This document shows, piece after piece, positions 1 to 10,976 of a DNA stretch of 64,000 nt. Source of the stretch: Aquila chrysaetos chrysaetos (lineage: Eukaryota; Chordata; Aves; Accipitriformes; Accipitridae); the NCBI RefSeq assembly GCF_900496995.4, contig NC_044019.1, forward strand, positions 8,281,501 through 8,345,500. The letters run 5' to 3'. The position numbers were made by a program, and so were the translations under genes. Below the pieces are notes generated by a model. It saw nothing but the letters and a program-made list of their open reading frames with translations. It made no database searches and had not been told where the DNA came from. How positions within the stretch are numbered: the first letter of the stretch is position 1; every line of letters starts with the position of its first letter.

Positions 1-3000
1 AGAAAAAGCTTCACTTCTTGGAGTGGCCTTTACGTTTCAATGAGATGTATATCCTTCCTTACCCCCAGATCCTCTGTCTGTATCTTGCTCTTATAGATCA
101 TGGCCCAACACTTCTTGGCCACTGCAAAGCAGGAAAAGTGCACTTTTTTCAGCTAAAATAGAGCTGTTGATTATTGCTGCAGCAAACAAGCTTCTTCCCA
201 AGGTGCTTAGTTTGTGCTGCGTCCTACACAAATATGACAGAAATTTCCAAGAATCCTTGGCTGAGGGGTGGGCACAGAAGTGACAAGAGAGAAAAGTGAT
301 ACATCCAAGATCTTTAGCAAGCTGGTTTTAGTGCAAGATACCCAGGTTGCCCAGTCTGGTCTCTTCGGGCCTTTTCGTCACACTAGTCCTCCCCACTCCA
401 GAGCAGATAAGGGGAACAAGGTAGAACAAAGACAAAGCATATGCTTATGTTTTCCCCAAATCAAATACACTGGCTATGGGCAAGGCAAAATAAACATATG
501 TGCAAAAAAATAACACGCTAATAACAGCAGGATGGCCTCTGTAGGTAGAAATTTTCCTGAGCATTTCTCTGCTTTAGAGAGGGGTGGAACACACTGGGGG
601 CTTTCAGAAAGTTCCTCACTGATAAATAAAGCCTGTAGATTTGTTTTAAGACAAACCTCTTCTCAAAGCCTGGGCTTCAGCAAACACGTGAGAAGAGCTG
701 CATGAAAAGCACCAGAGAATGGTATGTTTGCTGGAAGCAGGCACATCCACGATGCGTTATCCATAATAGCTGCACTGATAATTGGTCAGAATAAAAAGTC
801 TAAAGCACTGGAAAATGTCATATTCCATATACATGTTAACAGCTCACACGCAAGCTACAGCAGAATCAACTCATCTTGCCACTGATGTGGAAACAAAAGA
901 ATTTCAGTGCAAGCTTGGAAGAGGAGTGACAGACTGACAGGAACAGGCTGAGCCTCAGCAAAACTCAACCTCTGGCCATTAAGACAATAGGAATATGTCA
1001 ACAGGTCACAGGCTAAATACACACAGCTGCTGAAAAGCCTGATCCCTTTACCTCCTTCACTCTGTTGGCTAATGGATATGATCACCTTTCTCCCCTGTAG
1101 CACCCCGGGACTCCTGGGTGCTGAAGGAATCAGGAAAACAAAAGCAGGGTCACTGCCAGGCGCCATGGTCTCACCTCTCCGTTATCAGCTGATGACTGCA
1201 GGGACACCACAACCTTCTGCATGTTCACGAGGCAGCGAGACTTCTTGCCTGCCCTCCCAGACTGATGCAAGCCAGCTCTCTGCAGCAGAGATTAACCTTG
1301 TCCTTGGTTCCAAGATGGTTCTTGTTCTGCCTCATCTCAGCCCAGGACTAAATCAGGTCCTGTGTGCATCTGTTTAGTTCCACCTAGAGAGAGCTGTAAC
1401 TCTTATCATTCCCGGATTTTCTAGCAAAAATTAAAATTGAAAAATCTAGCAAAAAATTAAAATAACTCTTCATCCCAGAGCATCTAGGACCTCCTTTCAG
1501 GCCCAGCTTGCTGTCTGGCACTGGACTAATCCTACTACCTGCAGGCCATAGCTTGTTCCTGGCTAGAGGTGTTCAATATTCAGATCATTTTGGACTCAAG
1601 CTATTGTATGGAGCGTGAGACCAAAGAGCAAAATGGCTGCCAACACACACACACAAGCTAGAGTGGTAGTAGCTGCAGATATTCTGGAGTGATATAACAG
1701 AACCTGGTCCATAAGCCCAAGGGCTGAGGTCTACAGCCAGTCTGGAGCTCTAGCACCTCTATACTAAATGGCAGTACATATAGAAGATATCTTCTTCTGA
1801 TGTCCTGCTGCCTTTAACAGTCAAGCACCCAGAGAATAAAAGCAGGGCAGAGCTTGCTTGTAAGGAAAGGATGGTGAACCCCTGAAACATGGAGGGCAAG
1901 AACAGCCAAAAGTAAAAATGGAAGGAAAGGACTGGGACAAAGAGCAGCATGATTCACTCAGAACTAACAACCTGTTCCCAGGTGGCATAGGCAGACAACC
2001 CTAAATGTACTGAAGGATGCAGATGTCAGAAGATGACATGAAGATGCCTTCATGTTAGAATTCAGTCGAGCCTGTTACAGACAACATATGTGCAGTCTGT
2101 AGCACGCAGCAGACAATTTTTCAAACTATTTTTCTCAATGTAACAAGGATTCTATTGTGTAGAAATCTCATCAGAGTGGCAGCTTAGAGTTAATCCGTGT
2201 TTAATTACAAATTCTATCTTATGAACACCAATTTATGCATTGCTTAAATTATTAATCTCTTAGCAGAAAAATAGCATGCTAAAGTCCTGTACTGGCAAAA
2301 CCATGCCAGGTTTAACACAAAATCAATATTGATTTGGGGTAGGAAATGAGAACTACCAAAAAAAAGCCCTACTCCCAAAACCCGCAGCCTGCTAATGCTC
2401 ACAACTATCTGCATATAATTAATTACCTACAAGGGGCTTGGGAAATACCAGTGCAGAACAGATAAGAAACTGTCAGCAATGCCATCGAGGCTTTTATTTT
2501 GGCAATTAGTACATTAGGAATCTTCCTGCTGTAAGACCTGGTAGTGCTCAACAACTGAAATTATCATACTGCCAGAAGCGTACATACCTCAATATACATT
2601 TTGCTATAGTCTCATCATCTTCTGTCAGCTGACAACTGAACATATGTCAGTATATTCCACATTTCAGTCCTGGGTACTATATTATAAAATATTTAAGAGC
2701 TTTGCAGGACATTTATTTAGCACCACTAAAGCGACAGATGCTCTGGTCCCTCAATTCTCAATTTTTGTGCTGCGAGAACTCCTTAAACCTACCATTCTTA
2801 ACTCCTAGTAAAATAAACTGCTGCAGGGAACTTGAATGGATAAGGCAATGAACAATTTTATCTCCTTCCATCTTTATGCTACAGTAGGTCCTACATTCAG
2901 CAAGGAAAAGCTGTCACTACTGCCTAGTCTGGAGAGGGAAGTCACAGAGGCCGTGCAGCTTGCACAAGAAAAGCAGCATGTCTGCCACCAGACAAGTTCA

Positions 3001-3579
3001 GCAAGATAGACTGAACACCTCCAATATCTGTATGAGTTTGCCTCAACTTCTGGATCAGAAAGCTGCTTCTTCTATTTACATCAGGCAACACATATGATTT
3101 TTACCCATGCTCCACATTAACAGTGATGGAAATATACACACTTAATACACCATGCGGATGCATGCAGTCTTCAGGAGAGTCATTTTGTGGTTAAACTCCT
3201 GGAAGGACCTTCTCCGAGCATATGAGAACTACTGTTTTTATTTCTTTACCAGACTCAAGAGGGACCATTCACATGACCATATATGTACATACAGACATAC
3301 GGATTCACTTTGGCACAGTACTCTGGGACGCGACTTGACCCAACCAAGCGCACGTTTACTTTCATGTTGTGCAACAGCAGGACAAGGAGATGAAGCAGCG
3401 CAACCCCACGGGCGCCAGCAAGCTGACTTCCTCCAGACTTACGTATTCGTTGCATCAAGCCTGTGCTCATCAAGAGCCTGATCGAGCAAATAGGTAAGCA
3501 GGCAAGTGACGTTCAGTCACGGATTAATTACAGACTAGCAGGCCCAGACACCAGCGTCCCGCAGGCCAACATCCTCAGA
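1..3579. other. Upstream intergenic region, no gene supported
   Basis: This is moderately A+T-rich DNA with a short (CA)n run at 1643-1655. Open frames of up to about 110 codons occur on both strands but show no recognisable domain or exon structure. No repeat family was recognised. Confidence 0.6.
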
Positions 3580-4039
3580 AGGACCCGAACCGCTGCTCCT
3601 GCTGCTCGCCCTCCCCTCTCCCCTCCTGGCCTGCCGCGGCACCGGCTGGCTCACAGCAGGACAGGGCACCGGCAGAGCCCGCCCGGCCCCGGACGGCTTC
3701 GCCGGGCAGCACGAGGCACCTAGGGCGCAAGGCGCCCGTGCCCACAGCCGGCCCCTCGGCCGGCCCGGCGCTGCCACCCGCGGGACGGGAGCCTTAGCGC
3801 GGGAGGCTGGGCCGGGCCCGGCCCGCACGGCGGCTGCTCCAACCCGCCGCCCGCCCCCCGGGCCGGGGTTAACCCTGCTGGGCAGCGCCCCCGCACCGAC
3901 GACCCCGGGCCGCAGGGAGCCGACGCTGGGCCCGCTGCCCTCAGGCGGAGGCTCCACCGCCGGCCCGGCCCGCCGCAGGGGCGGGGCGAGGACGGCTCCG
4001 CGCACGCCCTGCGCGCTCCCTTTGTTCGGGAGGCTACGG

Positions 4040-4195
4040 GCGGCGCTGCCCCTTTAAATCCCCCCAGCTCCGGCCCTACCGGCGCGCCGGGGTGAAGGCG
4101 CTGCGCGATTGGTTACGGCGTCTCCTTCTCATTGGTCTCCGGGAGGAACGGCGCGTCCCGCCTCCCAAGTCTCATAGGCGCCGCCGGCTGCTCGT
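4040..4195 (+). promoter_or_regulatory. HNRNPR: HNRNPR core promoter with paired inverted CCAAT boxes
   Basis: Two ATTGG motifs (inverted CCAAT boxes, the NF-Y type) lie at 4108-4112 and 4131-4135, 23 bp apart. A GC-box-like CCCGCCTCCC follows near 4158-4167. A TTTAAA stretch at 4053-4058 sits too far upstream of exon 1 to be an obvious TATA box for it. CCAAT pairs at this position are typical of TATA-less CpG-island promoters. The start site itself cannot be read from sequence; I infer it at about 4190-4210. Confidence 0.6.
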
Positions 4196-4199
4196 CCAG

Positions 4200-4360
4200 A
4201 GCGTGAGTTCCTGAGTGGGTGAAGCAGTGGTCCCTGGAAACAGTTCCGGGAAACCCCGCGTGTTGCCGGGGTCGCGCCGCCGTCCATGAGGAGAAGGAGG
4301 AGCGCGCGCCATTTGCCGTCGCTGCTTGGGCCCGAGCTGCGCCGCGCAGGCCCCGCTCCG
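4200..4360 (+). other. HNRNPR: HNRNPR exon 1, 5' UTR (non-coding exon)
   Basis: The right edge is well supported: a CCG/GTGAGT donor at 4360/4361, and the coding sequence starts 12 nt into the next exon. The left edge is an estimate. A YY1-like CGCCATTT lies at 4307-4314, a common downstream element in housekeeping genes. The only ATG in the exon (4286) has a poor context (T at -3, A at +4). Its frame stays open to the splice site and, after splicing, runs in frame into the canonical ATG at 10820 (see findings). Confidence 0.65.
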
Positions 4361-7292
4361 GTGAGTCCCCGGGGGGCGCCGGGGGGCCGCCTCGCGCGGA
4401 GGGGGGGGGGGCGGGGTGCGGCGCGGGCTCCGCGGCCGAGGACGGGGCGGGGGGCGCGAGAGCTCCCGCGTAGGCCCCGCGGCGGGGCGGGCGGCCGTGG
4501 GGCTCCGGGTAGGCCCGGCGCTGGCGGAGGCGGGCCCAGGGCGCTCGCGCCGCGCAGGAGAGCGAGGCGGGGGCGTCGCTGGGCGCCGGCCGCGGCCCGG
4601 CCGCTCCGCTAGGCCGCGGCGGGGCGGGCGGGCCGGCCGCGCGCGGGAGCTGGCGGCGGGGAGCGGCCCGGGGGCGGGCCCTGCGGCCTGGTGGCGGGGA
4701 GGGCGGCGCGCCCGCGGGCTGGGGCTGCCCTCCGCTCCGCCCGGCCTTGCGGGTGAGGCTTGCAGGCGGCGGGAGGCCGGGACGCGCTCTTCTCGCGGTG
4801 CCGCCGCGAGGGGTAGTGGCGGAGCGTCCGGTGCGCGGGGGTCGGGTCCCTCCTCGGTCCCCCTCCCGGCGCTGCGGAGCCGCGATGCCGTCGCCGCTCG
4901 GGCACCCTGGGAGGTAGTGGCAGCTGCCCGGCCCGCGCTGCGGTACGCCTGCGGGGGCTGAGGAAAGCTTCCCGCAGAAAACGCGTCGCTGTCGTAGCGC
5001 GCTCTGAAATTCTGCGTGGCGCGTATCGCGATAGAGCCGACTGTGGGGAGGGAAAACTGCACTGCACCGCACCGGTTCGCGCTTCACACTCCGGTTGACA
5101 GTGACGCTTGTCAGATGCTCTGAAGGAGTTCTCCAGAATTCTGTTGCTAAGACGTTGTTTTTCTTAAATGGTCTTTTACCAAGTCTTCAGAAGTTCTGCT
5201 TAAATACATTATTATTACTATTATTTTTAAAATAAGGCTGTAGTTACTGGGTCTTAGCGGCCTTGTTACGTGTCAGTTTTTGAATGTGGCTAACTATGTA
5301 CTTAAGCTATGCTGGACTGCTCTTTTTGAAAAAGTTGCTTGGATTTCCTTTCCCACATATACTACGCTAAAGGATCCCACCAGCAGTTTGTGCTGCAAAG
5401 GATGTTAATAATGCTCATGAAGCTGGTTTTTTATTTGGTTTTTTTTTCCCTCTTCTTTACACTTTGTCTAACACTGAATTTTTTACATGTCTCCTAAAAG
5501 TAAAGGTAATCCAACCAGAATTCTGCATCTTGCAGTGTAATTTTTTTTTTTTATCTATCCAAACCGTGGTGTTTGCAAACTAGCAGAGTCTGCTTGATAA
5601 TTTTGTATCCCAGAAACTGTATTTCCCATGAGTACTTAATATCCTTACCTCTCAGTTTTTTTGTCTAGATGTGAACACTGTTGGAAAAATATTTGAGCTT
5701 CCTGCTAACACTCAACTTACTAGTTTTGTCTAAAAAAGCAGTACTCCCTGCTTTCTTAGGCAAAGATCTGAAAAATTCTTTGAGGATAAATTTGTCAGAA
5801 CAAAGCTCACTTTTGTTGAAGTGTTGCTTTGGACTGGAGTGCCACAAATGTTGGTCTGTACAACCCAAACAAGCAGAGGAGCTATGAATGGCCAACTCCA
5901 GTTAGAAACGAGCATGTACAGACTTTGTAGTTCAGGTTAGCAAAATGTAGTAGCTGCTGATGCATTCAGTGTTGTATTTTGGTGGCACTGATGTGCACCT
6001 TGCTAACCTGTTGTGGTAATCTCCTGATGACGCTCGTGTAGATACTGAAGCATAGTTTCTGTACGAGCAGTGCTAGTCTCTTGCTTAGCATCATGGTGGA
6101 GGTTCTCAGATTTTTTCATTCCATGGGGTTATGGAGTGGGAAAGGCTGAGAACTCTGTGCTGGAGGGATGAGGGTGCTAACTATACTTTGTTGTAGATAG
6201 TCTGCCACTGAAATGCTGGTATGGAAACCTGGCTAATGTGTAAAGGTCTTCAGGGTGTGATAACTTTGAAACAAGTCTTCTTGTAATTCATGCCAATAAA
6301 CATGTAGTATATCATAATTAAGCTCTTAAAGTGTACCTTCTGTGATTGAATAAGCCATGGTACAAAAGAAATGGCTATAATGCCTTCATGTAAAAGGGGT
6401 GTGCCAGTAATGTTTGTGAACAAATGAGGCTTTAATAAAGCCCCAGTTCAATCTTTTAATGTAAGTTCTTATCTTCCCCTCGCTCATGTGTTTCTTATCT
6501 TCCTGTTTTGACAAGAACCTTCTTGAAGTGTAAGGCATAACTATAGGGACTATACTTGTTTTCTTGTGGTTCATTAAAAAAACCAACCACAAAACAAACA
6601 AAAAACCCCTCAAAAACTTCCCCTCAATGCTGTTTTTAATATGGTATAACTTACATGCTTGACACAGGTAATATATTGGATAGAAGGAATAGTAACATAA
6701 GCAAGTTGAATGACCTTGGTGTGGAGTTTTTATGTATGAATTAGTTATACTTGCTGTGCACCTGAGCTAAACAAGCTTAGTTCCTACGTGAAATCAAAAG
6801 TTACATAGCAGAAGGCTGAAAACAGTATTGATGTATAATCACTGTGAAGTTGGTTATGGTAGTTTGAGATATTGTCCCTTTGCCAGAAATTGCCATTCCT
6901 TCTCATTTAAGCTGTTACTAAGCATGTTTTGAGTTAACTAGACTGTGAATTTATAATTAATTGGATGGAGTTATACTTAGACAGTCTGTGGGTGGCAACC
7001 TCTGTTAGATGCATGGTATAAAATACAGGGAATAGTAACATCATGGCTGTTTAACCAGTGACTGTCGGATTGAGGCTGAGATAAAGTTACTGTTTTCAGC
7101 ATGCCATACGCTATCAGGCTCAGTTGTGTGTTAATTTTTTGTCTAGGAAAACTACTATTTGAGCCATTTGAGTTACTGAACATGAAAAAGAAGGTTGTTT
7201 CTGGGTAATTTAGAAGCACCTGTAGCTTTAACCGCCTACTAGTCATATGATTAGAGCTTAAAAAAGGGACTAGTCACTTTGCAAATTACTCT

Positions 7293-7323
7293 TTTGAGAT
7301 GCAGGAGTTCTAGGTGAAAGATA
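7293..7323 (+). repeat. Dispersed 31-bp direct repeat, copy 1
   Basis: This 31-bp stretch, beginning TTTGAGATGCAGGAGTTC, recurs at 8881-8911 with one mismatch (A to G at the eleventh base). Weaker similarity continues for about 15 bp on the 3' side with small gaps. I do not recognise the family. It could be a short local duplication or two remnants of one interspersed element. Confidence 0.8.
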
Positions 7324-7777
7324 GTGGATGGCTAAAAACATGTTTTATTTCATGAAGTATTCATGGTCTTCAGAAAAACGTTGCTGGCAACAACAGCGTG
7401 AAGTTTGAAACAAGACAATCCTCCCCTTCCCTGTACACACAGTTCTGAGGTGGTAAAGCTAGGTAACCTCTCGGGTACCAGTGGAAATTCTCCTTGCCTA
7501 TGTAAAGTTGCCCCCAACGTGTATTTATTACTGCTGCTTATTTGGTAAGCACGTTTTTGTGGACACTGTTTTGAATTAATCCATTTCTGCATGTTTTAAA
7601 AACAAATACATATCCCACACATACTAATATACATAATCCCTTACTTACAATCCACACTTAAAATATTTTTGATTCAAACGGTCTCCCTCTTTTCTAGATA
7701 TTTGAGTTACTTAATGCAGATGAAAAACTCTTGAGTGTGTGTGGGTGCTCTTCTCTGTGGCCCAGCCTGTCATAGGC

Positions 7778-7808
7778 TGAGTCACGTGGACACACTGCGC
7801 ATGCAAAT
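7778..7808. promoter_or_regulatory. Cluster of AP-1, E-box, NRF1-like and octamer-like motifs in intron 1
   Basis: Within 31 bp the sequence shows TGAGTCA (AP-1 consensus, 7778-7784) overlapping CACGTG (E-box, 7783-7788). These are followed by TGCGCATGC (NRF1-like, 7796-7804) overlapping ATGCAAAT (octamer, POU class, 7801-7808). The surrounding intron is A+T-rich with few CpGs, so this density is unusual. Assignment as an enhancer is inference. Confidence 0.4.
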
Positions 7809-8880
7809 GTAGATATCACTCCTCTTTAACATGCTTTTAATATTTTTAATATTTTCTTAGAGGAGAACAAAAGTGCTGATAAAATCATTGTGTGTTTTCT
7901 TTACCGATAAACGTCAGTTAAAAATTTTTCTTGATAGCTACATCTAGTTGATGTTATCTAGAGGGAGAGCTAAATGATCTTTTTCAGCTATGACTTTCAC
8001 CCACGTATCTCTGCTGAACTCAGAGTGCAGATTCAGTATTGTAAGAGATGTAGTTTTGCTTGTTGGTGATCATTGAGGAAGAAAAGTCAGTCTAATCTTA
8101 GATTTCAGGCCAAGCCTGCAAAGCCAGCAGGGAGTCTCTGCTATAACTGTGAAAAGAAATATATTTCTTCTGGACGCTGTCGGGACCTGAATATTTTGAC
8201 AGCTATGTCACTTCAAAATTTTCCAGAGTAAATTTCTTTAAGAAAGTCTTTTAAATTAAGTTTGTGTGACAGGTAATAGCTAAGATTTGAACACCCAAAC
8301 TGAACTTTTTTGGCTGGTGAATGTGCACTGCATTTGACTTAAGTTCTTTATGAGGATACTAATTATTAAGTAAAAATAAACCATACAGCTAGTGAGTTAA
8401 AATGCTGAGACTTAATTTATGTTGTCTAAAAGCCTACTTAAAAAAGCATTTGATCAACTGTGGTGCTGTGTAGTAATCTGATACTTTGGGGTTAGATATT
8501 GCTCCACACACTGGTGTGTGTTTGTGATAAAGGTAGATACCTTTTCATGCTGTTAGACTGCAAATCTTGCCTGTCAGGAGTTACTGAACTGCAGATGAGT
8601 TTCTGCCTCAACACAGAATAGCTGTCAACCTTTTGCTCAGTTAGGCAACACTGAGAACAGTGCTAAACTTCTGCGTATGCGACACTTGAAGGCTGATCTG
8701 GGTTCACAAAAAAAAAAAAATGTCCAGGAGCATCACCATAAGCCATTAAAGTTTAGGTACTTGTAATTGTTTTAAATAACTTTTCTGTATTTATGTATTG
8801 GCTTAGCCTCACAGTTCTTGGTGGTGGTTTTTTTTTTTTTTTTTTGCTGTGTACAGAGAAGACAATATATCTGTAACTGT

Positions 8881-8911
8881 TTTGAGATGCGGGAGTTCTA
8901 GGTGAAAGATA
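8881..8911 (+). repeat. Dispersed 31-bp direct repeat, copy 2
   Basis: This copy matches 7293-7323 at 30 of 31 positions, in the same orientation and 1588 bp downstream within intron 1. It lies just 3' of a poly(T) run (about 8829-8845). Confidence 0.8.
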
Positions 8912-10819
8912 CATGGCAGTAAAAAGGTGAACACAAAAATAACCCCCTCCATATATCTCTTTTGTGTATATCATCCTATGCATTTTTGAGAAGAGGGATT
9001 GAGAATGATACTGTATCTAAAGCACTTTAAGCTTAACTAAGCACCCTCTGCCCTGCCCTGCACTGTTTCAAATTTGAGATCTTGCAGAGGCTATCTAGCA
9101 AGCAGACATCTAGCTGATTTGTTTTCCGTGATTTTTGTAACCTATAGAAACTTCACGTTCAGTTAGTATTTTGAGAGTTCAGTTAATACCTGTAATAATA
9201 GGTAAGCAGTATTGTAGTCTTCAGGTAGCATTTTTTTTCTTCTGTAATTAGCCTATAGTCACAGTTGCTTGTAAGTAAACTGAATGGGTTAGAAAGCAGT
9301 TCCTCTTCATCAAGTAACAGAATGTGTGTGTGTACATTTATATGTGCTATGTAGGTACAGAAAACTTCCTTTCTTTTCCTCACTGATTGCATAAAGAAGT
9401 GGCATCTGACAGAGAAACAATGTGAGGCTGCATTACATCTCTCTAAAATTGCCCTTCAAGTCAAGACAGCTTTAGTAAAATCATTACTTTTCTGTCTGAA
9501 GAAAAATGATTATTTTTTTTCGTTGCTCAAGCTTGCAAATCTTCCTAGGATATCTTCCAAAAAGTTCATGAGCTGTAGTCTAGAAGGGATGGGTATACAA
9601 GTGACTGTTAGAGGTGTGGTTATGTTTGGAGACTCGTTTTGCAGCATAGTAAATAGCTTGAGGCTTCAGTGTTTTTAAAAAAAACAAACAACTGTTCTTG
9701 AATCATCTTCATACCTGTATTCCAGTACTTAATTGCATTGCTCTGACCATGCTGCATATGTCTATCTGGTTATCATTTCACTGCTGATCATCGACTTCTT
9801 CCCTATCTTTTAAAGCCCAAGGCTCATTTCATTTCTGAACTTAACAGCTGATCATCCTAATGTTCTCTGCTGGGTAGTTGAATTGTCTCTTGTCAGCCTT
9901 TTTATTTGAGACTACTAAATATCAGCTGGCTGGCTAATTGAGAAATTGAAACTGTTTTTAACGAATTTGGCAAAGCCCACTGGAATTGTCTGAGACTATA
10001 GTTGTGCATTTTTCAGTGCGCCTATTTGGAATCTGTTAATTCTGAAAGCAAGTCTGTTTATTAATATAAGAACTGAAGATGCTGCAGTCATGGCTTCCTT
10101 TTAAACCAATAAGTTATATATTATAAAAAAGTAGCTGTGATTTGTAGAGCTCCTATTTGAGTAAAACCGAAAGCGTGGAAACAGTTCAGTTGCAGCTTCA
10201 AATCATAATGTGCATTAGAGTGCAATTTTTCTCTTTCTATCCTTACTGAGTTCTGACAGTGTTGTGAGAAAGTATTTGACTAGTCTTATGCAGCATGTTG
10301 TGTTTGAAGGAAGACATGGCAACAAGCCAAGAAAGTGAAAATTAGCAAACAAGTATTGACATTTTTATACGTTACGCTACCCTGCAGGGTTATGTGTTCA
10401 CTACATTTTAAACAATTGTTTTAAAAGTAGAGGAATGGGAAATGAAAATAGCACTAGCTCTTCTGATTCTTCGTTGAAGGATGTTATTATTGTATCCCCG
10501 TACATTCTAGCTGCTATGGTAACCAGTTAACTTACTGACAATCAGCAGATAAAGTTTAGACATCGTTATGTACATGAAGTACATTTTTAAAAAAAATTAT
10601 GTAAATTCTTCCATGTACATTTTCCACAGTATTAAGGGTTGTACTTTCTTTTGAAACTTAGATCAGCTGCATCCAAAAAGTATTAAATAAAACTTTTGAT
10701 ACAGGTCATTTGCAGCATGTATACAAATTAGTTTAGATAAATCATGCATTGTCCTACAAACTAGTTATTTCTGGCTTATTGTAATATAGCTCCTGAATTT
10801 TTTCCAGCAGCATAATAAA

Positions 10820-10976
10820 ATGGCTAATCAGGTGAATGGTAATGCGGTACAGTTAAAAGAAGAGGAAGAACCAATGGATACTTCCAGTGTAACTCACACA
10901 GAACACTACAAGACACTGATAGAGGCAGGCCTCCCACAGAAGGTGGCAGAGAGACTTGATGAAATATTTCAGACAG
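10820..10976 (+). CDS. HNRNPR: HNRNPR coding exon 2 (start codon; N-terminal acidic domain)
   Basis: The exon begins at 10808 or 10811, after a tandem CAGCAG acceptor, and carries 9-12 nt of 5' UTR before the ATG. That start has a strong context (A at -3, G at +4). It encodes residues 1-52 and the first base of codon 53, from MANQVNG to EIFQT. Donor G/GTATAA lies at 10976/10977. The acidic run EEEEPMD and the segment [18 protein letters not shown] belong to the N-terminal domain shared by hnRNP Q and R. Confidence 0.95.

Larger units (their letters stand above)
3580..5090. promoter_or_regulatory. HNRNPR: CpG island spanning the HNRNPR promoter and first exon
   Basis: The block is extremely G+C-rich and dense in CpG dinucleotides, and it ends sharply on both sides in ordinary A+T-rich DNA. 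It includes G-runs near 4400-4415 and many CCGC/GGCG words. It covers the proximal promoter, non-coding exon 1 and the first 700 bp or so of intron 1, as expected for a constitutively expressed RNA-binding-protein gene. Long open frames on both strands here (up to about 320 codons on the minus strand) follow from the scarcity of A+T-rich stop codons and are not evidence of genes. The island extends some 600 bp upstream of the inferred start site, so a divergent transcript is possible but not shown. Confidence 0.9.
4361..10807 (+). other. HNRNPR: HNRNPR intron 1
   Basis: This is a 6.4-kb first intron with GT at 4361 and AG at 10806-10807 (or 10809-10810, see the tandem acceptor). Its first 700 bp are CpG island; the rest is A+T-rich. 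It holds a motif cluster at 7778-7808, two copies of a 31-bp repeat (7293-7323 and 8881-8911) and a poly(T) run near 8829-8845. No internal exon or RNA gene could be supported. Confidence 0.8.

Noticed and set aside
4113-5087. 324-codon minus-strand open frame, with overlapping frames on both strands of the CpG island
   Set aside because: Pro/Arg/Ala-rich translations in several frames at once follow from high G+C content and the lack of stops. There is no domain, and a 5' UTR exon and promoter occupy the same DNA.
6020-6090. Possible C/D-box snoRNA (CTGATGAC followed by ACTGAAG)
   Set aside because: The C-box purine is wrong, no terminal stem is visible, and the spacing to a final D box does not fit.
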